This document shows positions 17,401-23,956 of a stretch of 64,000 nt of DNA, piece after piece. The notes under the pieces are model-generated. The model ran no database searches. It saw only the letters and a program-made list of their open reading frames with translations, and was not told where the DNA came from. The translations under genes and the position numbers were made by a program. Each line of letters starts with the position of its first letter. Position 1 is the stretch's first letter. Source of the DNA: CALINF01 sp039990395 (GTDB lineage: Bacteria > Pseudomonadota > Gammaproteobacteria > Pseudomonadales > Halieaceae); NCBI GenBank assembly GCA_039990395.1, contig JBDXFZ010000146.1, forward strand, positions 744,001 through 808,000. The letters run 5' to 3'.

Positions 17401-18167
17401 CCGCAGACGCTGTTGAGGTGGATTACGCAGGCAACTTGGTGAGCGAAGAAAAGCCTTTCGATGTGAAGATGGATGTAGGTATCAAGATCGAGGATCGCTT
17501 CCATGTGGTTGGTACCAACATTGATGCCACGGTAGGCGGTGAACTGAGACTTCTGCAACCGTCGAATGAACCACTGCAATTGTTTGGGAATCTCAATGTC
17601 ATTGGCGGTGAGCTGAGAGCCTATGGCCAGAGTCTGAAGATAAAGCGCGGTACCGTGAGTTTTGCAGGTGTAACAGACAACCCGCAGTTGGATCTTCGAG
17701 CAGAAAGAATAATCATACTCGAAGATATTGAAGTGGGTATTCATGTGATCGGACCATTGGAAGAACCTGAACTGGAGATCTACTCGAACCCGGCAATGTC
17801 TAAAACCGAGTCGCTTTCCTATCTGTTGCGAGGGCGAGGGCTGGATGCTGGTGCAGGTGGTGATGGCACTGCAGTGGCCTTGTCGCTGGGGACCAGTATT
17901 GTTAATCAATCAGGCGTCACAGATAGTCTTAATAAAATTCCTGGATTGAACAATATTGGTTTTGGTGCCGAGGGTACTGCCGATGAAACAGCCGCAACAG
18001 TCAGTGGTTACATCGGTGAACGTATCTATGTTTCTTATGGCGTAGGCCTGTATGAACCCATCAATATTCTGACGGCGCGCCTGTATTTACAGACGCGGCT
18101 CTGGTTGGAGGTTGTGAGTCGATTAGAAAACTCTGTTGATCTCTACTACAGTTTCGACATCGATTAG
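14430..18167 (+). CDS. tamB: TamB, inner-membrane-anchored AsmA-like bridge protein
   Basis: A 1245-residue TamB. One N-terminal membrane anchor (SAVALAGILAIVLVSALF) is followed by a long periplasmic beta-taco region and the C-terminal DUF490/TamB domain, recognisable by LRAYGQSLKIKRGTVSFAG, NPQLDLRAER and SKTESLSYLLRGRGLD. The last strand region reads RIYVSYGVGLYEPINIL and the chain ends LYYSFDID. The length matches the family (about 1250). The start is TTG 14430, with TAGGAGCGG (14417-14425) directly upstream, a strong ribosome site that decides this start, and a four-base overlap with tamA. TamB spans the periplasm and, with TamA, is linked to outer-membrane protein insertion and anterograde phospholipid transport. 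It converges with the crotonase gene, with 15 bases between stops and no obvious terminator. Confidence 0.94.
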   Translation: MTARSFLRAVVASAVALAGILAIVLVSALFSETGTRWLLSQLGDYTPVVIEYDNGTLSSGLYLHNAMISLDGLDVRMEEVALALSPSCLWNSRICLSNLSARHVEVRVRDTEQEQSAEEPDVSSEPFKFPFAISAPSIALDSLLVTWPGGTWRNQRLIGAVNIIDEELRVDQLEVDQGGLELQAAAKDDAASYPFAPPDIELPFTLIVDNVTLTQGSYDFYGQSGTLSSLTLAGEWSGHTVSLETLALTAEKAELDLSGSLRMRDAWWLQASAEATLPKPLPSDPLGLDRLNVDLEGALAQLGWDAVLESTEPASNLPAMIVQLAGEVDLTQDQLPLSIDVLAEWQGDLSVKTLLPDVALMEEVTLRSPLQGSVTGDLQQQRVLLELGASGMGYDALTFSLQSVFAQSQLTLESLSVVDEGSNTAIQTSGTINFDEGVDVVLAVESGGLQLPTISEEMSGRIDGSATLAGFFQSDQWRLSLSDIALQGTVNQLPAQIAGAVSMSSERLLESANLDGKLKGAVVRIRSAGDSKSLGTLELQIDDVGMWIPDATGKVRIAATTDPQTTRLTLSGDGEQLSYGSTQLRAMQFDGSLALERRWFESFSIKGTELDIAGQEIVGWQANLQHHEATGIDRLLVTTQGDIGLAVTLEGQGGLDDWKGALQPTEVAFSQSALSLQQAVELHWIGAQDQLTVDAHCWRIGETQACFENAVLGPSGLVNGRVNGDLRFLADLFPHQVAVEGLLSGSLAGRWSPGTAPALQLNITGRDVAITQSLGAGQQARLDWNLIQVDLTTGLDASSAQVRIQRAGQDKLNMDANLSGWGEDALLSGSIKASNLLLHNIRPFLPRMAELMGEVSGRGQLSGTLGRPEMVGSFALEQGRFAVVGNPTTLSDVSLAVELEGRQAQLNGNGSVGEGALVLSGMAALDPQPRLALNVKGDRKNLMLPPSGQALVSQDLNLVATASGVEVRGQIIVHEGRLEHEQLPEGSVDISADAVEVDYAGNLVSEEKPFDVKMDVGIKIEDRFHVVGTNIDATVGGELRLLQPSNEPLQLFGNLNVIGGELRAYGQSLKIKRGTVSFAGVTDNPQLDLRAERIIILEDIEVGIHVIGPLEEPELEIYSNPAMSKTESLSYLLRGRGLDAGAGGDGTAVALSLGTSIVNQSGVTDSLNKIPGLNNIGFGAEGTADETAATVSGYIGERIYVSYGVGLYEPINILTARLYLQTRLWLEVVSRLENSVDLYYSFDID

Positions 18168-18182
18168 AGATTCGATTATTTC

Positions 18183-19034
18183 CTATTCGAAATCAGGCTC
18201 TTCCCACCAGGGGAAAAACTCCGGCATATCCTGACTCACTGTGTTGGTGAATTGGGCTGGCCGCTTTTCGATGAAAGACATAACGCCTTCTTTTGCGTCG
18301 GCCTGTTTGCCGCGGTGGTATACGCCTCGAGAATCGATCTTATGCGCTTCCATGGGATGATTGGCTCCGAGCATGCGCCACATCATCTGCCGCGTAAGCG
18401 CTACCGAAACAGGTGCCGCATTCTCGGCGATGTCGCGCGCAATGGTGTATGCAGCATCCAATAGCTCGTCTTCGGGGTGCACTGATTTCACCAGCCCGCC
18501 CGCCAGCGCTTCTTCAGCGCCAAACACATGTCCCTTCATGCACCACTCCATAGCCTGGCTAATGCCTACAATTCTTGGCAAAAACCAACTCGATGCTGCT
18601 TCAGGCACGATGCCTCGACGCGCGAAAACAAAGCCAAAACGCGCCTTTTCAGAGGCCAGTCGAATATCCATGGGCAGTGTCATGGTAGCCCCAATGCCAA
18701 CGGCAGCACCATTGATGGCACCAATAATCGGCTTCTTGCAATTGTACATAGCGAGGGTGACTAGGCCGCCTGTATCTCGAATGTCTACCGCCTCACTGGC
18801 CTCGCCATAGTCGAAGGTCTTGGATCCGCTACCCAGATCAGCACCTGCGCAGTAAGCGCGGCCAGCGCCTGTGAACACGATTACTCTCACATCGTCATTG
18901 TCGTCCGCGGCCGTTAATGCGTCGATGACCTCGTGCGCCATAGGCGTAGTGAATGCGTTCATTCGATCCGGGCGGTTCAGTGTGATTGTTAATATATGGT
19001 CACGAACTTCGCACAGTAATGTTTCGTAGGTCAT
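18183..19034 (-). CDS. Enoyl-CoA hydratase/isomerase (crotonase) family protein
   Basis: A 283-residue crotonase-fold protein. The first oxyanion-hole strand is GAGRAYCAGADLG and the second GAAVGIGATMTLPMDIR. FARRGIVPEAASSWFLPR carries a glutamate where many hydratases and isomerases have their acid/base. The extended C-terminus (EFFPWWEEPDFE) is common in the branch annotated as crotonase/enoyl-CoA hydratase family proteins rather than FadB-type hydratases. The ATG is at 19034. It lies 14 bases downstream of the OmpA-type lipoprotein gene on the same strand and may be read from it. Hydratase, isomerase or CoA-hydrolase activity cannot be separated from sequence. It probably acts in fatty- or aromatic-acid CoA catabolism in the cytoplasm. 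Confidence 0.88.
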   Translation of the reverse strand: MTYETLLCEVRDHILTITLNRPDRMNAFTTPMAHEVIDALTAADDNDDVRVIVFTGAGRAYCAGADLGSGSKTFDYGEASEAVDIRDTGGLVTLAMYNCKKPIIGAINGAAVGIGATMTLPMDIRLASEKARFGFVFARRGIVPEAASSWFLPRIVGISQAMEWCMKGHVFGAEEALAGGLVKSVHPEDELLDAAYTIARDIAENAAPVSVALTRQMMWRMLGANHPMEAHKIDSRGVYHRGKQADAKEGVMSFIEKRPAQFTNTVSQDMPEFFPWWEEPDFE

Positions 19035-19048
19035 AGTAGATACTCGAC

Positions 19049-19687
19049 TTAATTCTTGGGAAGGATGTAGAGCTCAACGCGGCGATTCTGTGCTCGACCA
19101 GCGGCGGAGGTATTGTCGGCGATCGGCTGATCAAACGCCACGCCTTGTACCAGCATGCGCGAACGAACAACCTCGCGAGTCACCAGGTAATCTGCCACGC
19201 TGCTAGCCCTGCGTTCAGATAAAGTTTGATTGTACTGACGAGACCCGGTGCTATCAGTGTGGCCAGTCAGACGAATGGTGGTGTCTGCATACTTTGACAG
19301 CACCTCGCCTACGGAGTTGAGCACCGGGTAAAAGTCACCACGCAAATTGTAGGAGTCACTCATGAACGTGATATTGCCCGGCATGATCAGACGAATGTTG
19401 TCGCCTTCGCGAACCACTGAAACGCCCGTGCCTTGCAATTCCTCGCGCAGCTTAGCTTCTTGCACATCCATATAAGCGCCGACTCCAGCGCCGACAATGC
19501 CGCAGCCTAATGCTGCGTTGCGCGCGTGCTTCGAGGAGTCTATAGCGCCAACGAGTCCACAGACGGCCGCAGCCCCGGCGCCGTATGTCGCCGCTTTGCT
19601 TGCTTGCTGCTCGCCCGTGTAGGGGTTGGTGGTACACGCACTCAGCAATATTGTGCCGGCTAGTAAAAGGGAGGGTACTGTTCGCAT
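19049..19687 (-). CDS. OmpA-family lipoprotein (YiaD-like)
   Basis: A 212-residue outer-membrane lipoprotein. The signal peptide ends in the lipobox LLSAC (Cys18); Thr at +2 fits outer-membrane sorting. Next come a glycine-alanine-rich segment with two glycine-zipper-like stretches (ATYGAGAAAVCGLVGA and ALGCGIVGAGVGAYMD) and a C-terminal OmpA peptidoglycan-binding domain with LTGHTDSTGSRQYN and LSERRASSVADYL, where Asp and Arg contact diaminopimelate. The start at 19687 is supported by GGAGA on the minus strand just upstream; a longer reading from 19744 lacks a signal peptide. A small GC hairpin lies in its leader at 19712-19727. It diverges from the YdjM-like gene and is followed by the crotonase gene. 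It anchors the outer membrane to peptidoglycan. Confidence 0.92.
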   Translation of the reverse strand: MRTVPSLLLAGTILLSACTTNPYTGEQQASKAATYGAGAAAVCGLVGAIDSSKHARNAALGCGIVGAGVGAYMDVQEAKLREELQGTGVSVVREGDNIRLIMPGNITFMSDSYNLRGDFYPVLNSVGEVLSKYADTTIRLTGHTDSTGSRQYNQTLSERRASSVADYLVTREVVRSRMLVQGVAFDQPIADNTSAAGRAQNRRVELYILPKN

Positions 19688-19711
19688 GGCAATCTCCAAG
19701 ATCTTTGTGTG

Positions 19712-19727
19712 GCGGGACTGTTCCCGC
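19712..19727. promoter_or_regulatory. Small GC hairpin in the leader of the OmpA-type lipoprotein gene
   Basis: GCGGGA-CTGT-TCCCGC forms a six-base-pair stem with a four-base loop. It lies 25 to 40 bases upstream of the lipoprotein ATG (minus strand), without a T-tract on either side. It could stabilise the mRNA or be a protein site; its role is unknown. Confidence 0.3.
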
Positions 19728-19903
19728 GTTAATAGTTTGGACAACAGGTTGCGGCGGGTGTTCTGTTATCCGCACAATACAAGTATCTTGCCTTGTCAGG
19801 TACCAGTGCAAGGGTTTCGATAGGTTTGTCCGCGCAGGTTTTATTTCGAACCGTTGGGCTGGCCCAGCCGTAACTAACACTAAATTATAGACTAGGAGTC
19901 CCG

Positions 19904-20941
19904 ATGGACCCTCTCACACAGGGCGTACTTGGCGCATCGCTACCTCAGGCCACACAGCCTGCGCGCTATGCACTCAGTGCTGGCGTATTAGGGTGGCTTG
20001 CGGGTATGGCGCCTGACCTCGATGTGTTGATTCGATCTTCTGACGACCCCCTGTTGTTCCTGGAGTACCACCGGCACTTTACCCACGCTCTCATTTTTAT
20101 TCCTCTGGGCGGTTTCATTTGCGCGCTCGTTCTGCACGCTCTGATAGGTCGCCGTTTTGGCTTGTCGTTTAAGCGTAGCTGGCTGTTCTGTACTCTAGGC
20201 TATGCCACTCACGCGGTGCTGGATGCCTGCACAACGTATGGAACCTTGCTGCTCTGGCCATTTAGCGATGTTCGGATCGCCTGGAATACCGTGTCGGTTA
20301 TTGACCCATTGTTTACCCTGCCGATGCTTGTACTCGTGATCATGGCTGCGCTGAAACGACGGCCTCTATTTGCCTGCATAGCATTGGTTTGGGGCGCAAG
20401 CTACCTTGGGCTGGGCGTAATGCAGCGCGATGCTGCTACAGCCTTGGGTTTGGATCTTGCTCGCCAGAGAGGCCACGAACCCGTGCGGTTGGAAGCTAAG
20501 CCCAGCTTTGCCAATATATTGGTGTGGAAGGTAGTTTACGAAGCGCAGGGACGTTTTTATGTGGATGCGATACGCACGGGCTTTTCACCCAAAGTGTTCG
20601 CTGGCGATTCAGTGCTTAAGCTGGATGTGAATCGAGATCTACCTTGGCTGGACCCAGCGTCACAGCAGGCGCGAGACATCGAGCGTTTTCGCTGGTTCAG
20701 TAATGACTATTTGGCCATTGATCCGCGTAACCCCCTTCAAATAGGCGATATTCGCTATTCGCTGATTCCCAGCGAGGTTGCCCCGCTATGGAGTATCTCG
20801 CTCTCACCAACAGCAACGCCTGATCAACACGTGGGCTATGTCACGACCCGCAATCCCGATTCAGGCCAGACAGATTTGCTGTTGGCGATGTTGCGCGGGG
20901 AGGGTGGTTCAACCCCCCAGCGCTTTCTTGGCGGCGGCTAA
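19904..20941 (+). CDS. Metal-dependent hydrolase, YdjM-like inner-membrane protein
   Basis: A 345-residue membrane protein of the LexA-regulated YdjM / PF04307 family. The N-terminal signature is MDPLTQGVLGASLPQA, with GMAPDLDVLI and EYHRHFTHALIFIPLGG supplying the Asp and His cluster expected to bind metal. Four or five hydrophobic helices occupy the first 170 residues. The C-terminal half (from about 185) is soluble and contains VWKVVYEAQGRFYVDAIRTG. TAGGAG ends five bases before the ATG. The final 33 bases overlap the 3' end of the convergent aminotransferase gene, so both stops lie inside the neighbour. The substrate is unknown; the family is annotated as a hydrolase from its metal-ligand motifs only. 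Confidence 0.87.
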   Translation: MDPLTQGVLGASLPQATQPARYALSAGVLGWLAGMAPDLDVLIRSSDDPLLFLEYHRHFTHALIFIPLGGFICALVLHALIGRRFGLSFKRSWLFCTLGYATHAVLDACTTYGTLLLWPFSDVRIAWNTVSVIDPLFTLPMLVLVIMAALKRRPLFACIALVWGASYLGLGVMQRDAATALGLDLARQRGHEPVRLEAKPSFANILVWKVVYEAQGRFYVDAIRTGFSPKVFAGDSVLKLDVNRDLPWLDPASQQARDIERFRWFSNDYLAIDPRNPLQIGDIRYSLIPSEVAPLWSISLSPTATPDQHVGYVTTRNPDSGQTDLLLAMLRGEGGSTPQRFLGGG

Positions 20942-22105
20942 CCCCGCGCCAGACTTAAGAGGGTAGGACTGACTGGTCAGCACAGCTTCGAGAGCATTGA
21001 TGCAGGCCATCACATTACCCGGATTGCTGCTGTGACCCATGAGCCCGATACGCCAGGTCTTGCCCGCCAATGCACCCAGTCCAGCGCCGATCTCCAGATT
21101 GAATTCGTTCAACAAAGCCGCACGTACGATAGCGTCATCCACTCCGTCGGGAATGACCACACTGTTGAGTTGCGGCAATCGGTAGGCTTCCTCTACCGCC
21201 ATGTTAAGACCCATCGCCTCTAATCCTGCGACAAGCGCTAGGTGATTGCGCTGATGGCGTGCATGAGCAGCCTCCAGACCTTCTTCTTGCAGCATCACGA
21301 GGGATTCGTGCAGGGCGTATAAGTCATTAACCGGTGCAGTGTGATGATAAGCCCGCTTGCTTTCACCGCCCCAATAGCCCATCACCAATTGCATATCGAG
21401 AAACCAACTCTGAACAGGCACTGTACGCGCCTGTATGCGCTCGACCGCGCGCGGACCAAAGGTGATGGGAGAGATACCAGGTACGCAGGACAGACACTTC
21501 TGAGTGCCTGAGTAGACGGCGTCAGCGCCCCATTCGTCTACCTTGAGCGGGATGCCCGCCAAACCGGTGACGCTGTCGACAATGGATAAAGCGTTGAACT
21601 CTTGCGCGAGTGAGCACAGTGTTTTGACATCGCTGCAGACGCCGGTTGAAGTCTCTGCATGCACAAAAGCCAGTAGATTCGCCTCCGGATTGGCTTCAAA
21701 GGCAGAGCGCACCTTGTCGGGATCTACGGGTTCACCCCAGGTATCTTGCACCATGATCGCAGTAGCACCGCAGCGCTCAACGTTCTCCTTCATACGTCCG
21801 CCAAATACGCCGTTTTGGCACACAATAACCGTGTCTCCCGGAGAGACGAGATTGACAAAGCAAGCTTCCATTCCGGCAGAGCCTGGGGCAGAAATTGGCA
21901 GTGTGAGCTCGTTGCTCGTTTCAAAGGCATATTGCAGCAAGGCCTTGATTTCATCCATAAGCTGCACGAACAAGGGATCCAAATGACCGATTGTCGGCCG
22001 CGATAGAGCGCCCAACACGCGTGAGGGTACATCTGAGGGGCCAGGACCCATGAGTGTTCGATGAGGGGGAAAAAAGCTGCTGGTCACTGTAGTCTCCAAA
22101 GTCAT
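20909..22105 (-). CDS. Class V aminotransferase (alanine/serine-glyoxylate aminotransferase-like)
   Basis: A 398-residue PLP enzyme of the AGXT/serine-pyruvate aminotransferase branch. Signatures are RTLMGPGPSDVPSRVL at the N-terminus, LISVxx-type cofactor region FVHAETSTGVCSD, LSIVDSVTGLAGIPLKVD with the PLP-ring aspartate, and VYSGTQKCLSCVPG with the Schiff-base lysine (Lys203). The C-terminal domain ends with WRIGLMGHSSNPGNV, again typical. The ATG at 22105 is chosen over a TTG two codons upstream. It diverges from the DUF819 permease gene by 120 bases. It converts glyoxylate with alanine or serine as amino donor; which donor it prefers cannot be read from the sequence. Confidence 0.9.
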   Translation of the reverse strand: MTLETTVTSSFFPPHRTLMGPGPSDVPSRVLGALSRPTIGHLDPLFVQLMDEIKALLQYAFETSNELTLPISAPGSAGMEACFVNLVSPGDTVIVCQNGVFGGRMKENVERCGATAIMVQDTWGEPVDPDKVRSAFEANPEANLLAFVHAETSTGVCSDVKTLCSLAQEFNALSIVDSVTGLAGIPLKVDEWGADAVYSGTQKCLSCVPGISPITFGPRAVERIQARTVPVQSWFLDMQLVMGYWGGESKRAYHHTAPVNDLYALHESLVMLQEEGLEAAHARHQRNHLALVAGLEAMGLNMAVEEAYRLPQLNSVVIPDGVDDAIVRAALLNEFNLEIGAGLGALAGKTWRIGLMGHSSNPGNVMACINALEAVLTSQSYPLKSGAGLAAAKKALGG

Positions 22106-22225
22106 TGGCAAAAACGAGGCGGCAACGTTAGCAGGTTTACGCTGGAAGCTTAAGAGGCTGTCACTTATAGTCTCTATTTCCCCGAGAGCGTGTGGCGACC
22201 GGGGCTAAATTTACCAAGGATTCTT

Positions 22226-23392
22226 ATGTCACTGATTGCTCCCGACAACGCGATGGGCGTAATGGCGGCGCTGTTCACTATTTCAGCCGCGGCCTTTCTG
22301 TTAGAGAAAACCCGGATCGGTTCGCAATTTACAGGTGCGGTAATCGCTATTTTGGGGGCAATAGTGGCTGCTAATTTGGGGTTGATTCCACATAGCGCGC
22401 CGGCCTACAGCTTCGTTTTTTCCTATATCGTTCCGGTTTTGATTCCCTTGTTCCTATTCAAAGCTGATCTGCGCAAGATCCTGTTTGAAGCAACGCGTAC
22501 CACGGCGGCCTTTTTACTCGCCACGGTAGGCACCGTCGCCGGTGTTACGGTGGCAGCGCTGGCGCTGGATCTGAGCGCGCTTGGTGCAAATGCGCCAGTG
22601 GAGGCGGCGCAGCGAGAAGCGGCGGTCGCAGGATTGTTTGCGTCAACCTACATCGGCGGGTCCGTCAATTATGCGGCGTTGGGTGAACTCACAGGATTGA
22701 ATGCCGATTCGTCATTTTTCTCGGCGGCTACAGCGGCTGACAACTTGTTTAGTGCTGTCTATTTAGGCCTGCTCGCCCTAATGCCGGGGTGGGCGTGGCT
22801 GTCAAAACGGTTCGTTACTCATAACGAAGATGAAGTCATGCAGACAGATACCACCGATTCACCACCCATTACGTCGATGTCATTGTGCCTGTCAGTGGCC
22901 ACAGCGATGGTGGTGGTGGTACTTGGTGATGCTCTGGTGCAATGGTTGGGGTTGTCGGGTTGGCGTTACGTCACGATCACGCTGCTCGCATTGGGCGTTG
23001 CCACATTTTTACCAGGTCTGGCTCGCTCGCTGGCGGGTGCGTTTGAACTAGGGGTGGCGTTGTCTTTCGTTTTCTTCGCTGCGATAGCGGCTGGGGCGGA
23101 CGTTGTAGCGATGGTGGAGGTCGCGCCACTGTTGATTGCGCTGGTGTTTATCTTGCTCACCATCCATGCGGTCGTACTCTTTACGCTGGGCAGCTTTTTC
23201 AAATTGAGTCTGCCGGAGTTGATAACCGCGTCCAACGCAGCGGTATTGGGAGCAACCACAGCGCCCGCGCTGGCTGCAACTAAAGGCTGGAATAATCTGG
23301 TGACCCCAGGCGTACTGGTCGGCGTACTGGGTTATGCACTGGGTACCTTTACGGGAACGATGATTTACCGTTACTGGGGCCTGTTCCTTTAG
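22226..23392 (+). CDS. DUF819 family integral membrane protein
   Basis: A 388-residue polytopic protein of family DUF819 (YjcL-like), with about ten to twelve helices across the whole chain, for example VMAALFTISAAAFLLE, IVPVLIPLFLFKADLRKIL and TTAAFLLATVGTVAGVTVAA. The conserved loop VAGLFASTYIGGSVNYAALGE lies near residue 150, and TAPALAATKGWNNLVTPGVL near the end is the matching second-half motif, so the fold probably has internal duplication. AAGGA lies five bases before the ATG at 22226. The substrate is unknown in the family. It diverges from the aminotransferase gene, which could mean an amino-acid or organic-acid substrate, but this is only context. It ends eight bases from the convergent cupin gene. 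Confidence 0.85.
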   Translation: MSLIAPDNAMGVMAALFTISAAAFLLEKTRIGSQFTGAVIAILGAIVAANLGLIPHSAPAYSFVFSYIVPVLIPLFLFKADLRKILFEATRTTAAFLLATVGTVAGVTVAALALDLSALGANAPVEAAQREAAVAGLFASTYIGGSVNYAALGELTGLNADSSFFSAATAADNLFSAVYLGLLALMPGWAWLSKRFVTHNEDEVMQTDTTDSPPITSMSLCLSVATAMVVVVLGDALVQWLGLSGWRYVTITLLALGVATFLPGLARSLAGAFELGVALSFVFFAAIAAGADVVAMVEVAPLLIALVFILLTIHAVVLFTLGSFFKLSLPELITASNAAVLGATTAPALAATKGWNNLVTPGVLVGVLGYALGTFTGTMIYRYWGLFL

Positions 23393-23400
23393 GGCAAGCC

Positions 23401-23748
23401 TCAGAGTGAGCGGTTTGCCGTGAGTGCCGAGGCGAAAAACACCAGTAAAGTCATGTCCTCTTCTATCTCGAAGAATGAATGGTCGGTGGCAGCTCCCACG
23501 TACAGTAGTGAGCCGGGTCCAACACTGCGCTCCTCAGCGCCCAGCCGCATACGCGCTTTGCCTTTAAGTACCACATAGACCTCATCTTCATCGTGAGGAG
23601 ACTGCATATCCTTGCTGCCAGCGGCCAGCGAATACAGGCCACAGCTTAGAGTCGGTACCCTCAGAAACTCCAGATATTCCACTGTTTCGCCTTTGAATTC
23701 CTTTTTGATCTCCTCAAGGTCGATTACTTGCCATTGACCATCTGTCAT
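23401..23748 (-). CDS. Small single-domain cupin protein
   Basis: A 115-residue cupin. The first cupin motif is SPHDEDEVYVVLKGKARM (one His, then acidic residues and Glu) and the second is GSLLYVGAATDHSFFE, with the distal His. So His, Glu and His are available to hold a metal. The N-terminus TDGQWQVIDLEEIKKEF has no export signal; it is cytoplasmic. The gene stands alone: convergent with DUF819, and about 200 bases downstream of ppdK on the same strand. A perfect 14-base palindrome lies 66 bases upstream of its ATG. No reaction can be assigned; small cupins of this type are often dioxygenase-like or ligand-binding proteins. Confidence 0.85.
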   Translation of the reverse strand: MTDGQWQVIDLEEIKKEFKGETVEYLEFLRVPTLSCGLYSLAAGSKDMQSPHDEDEVYVVLKGKARMRLGAEERSVGPGSLLYVGAATDHSFFEIEEDMTLLVFFASALTANRSL

Positions 23749-23813
23749 CGTCGCTACCCCACTGTTTTGGTTTTGGCATTATTAGTGGGTAATGGGTAGC
23801 CAGCAACGATCTG

Positions 23814-23827
23814 GATCAACGTTGATC
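23814..23827. promoter_or_regulatory. Perfect palindrome upstream of the cupin gene
   Basis: GATCAACGTTGATC is its own reverse complement over 14 bases. It sits 66 bases before the cupin start and 130 bases beyond the ppdK stop, where a promoter or operator of the cupin gene would be expected. No regulator is recognised. The surrounding 208-base gap also holds short dyads (GACCC-TGC-GGGTC near 23875-23887, and CTGCCG/CGGCAG near 23900-23923) that could mark the end of the ppdK transcript, without a T-tract. Confidence 0.4.
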
Positions 23828-23956
23828 TACTTAAAGAGCGCTGGTTTTTTTGATTCATCTGCGGGTTAGGAACGACCCTGCGGGTCCAGGTTGCAGCCGA
23901 ACTGCCGCGCTATTTAGACGGCAGGGGTGAGGTTAGCCTTGGAACACGTGCGTGGT

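Noticed and set aside
17376..17909. 177-codon antisense open frame inside tamB
   Set aside because: Antisense to conserved TamB sequence, no domain, no start context.
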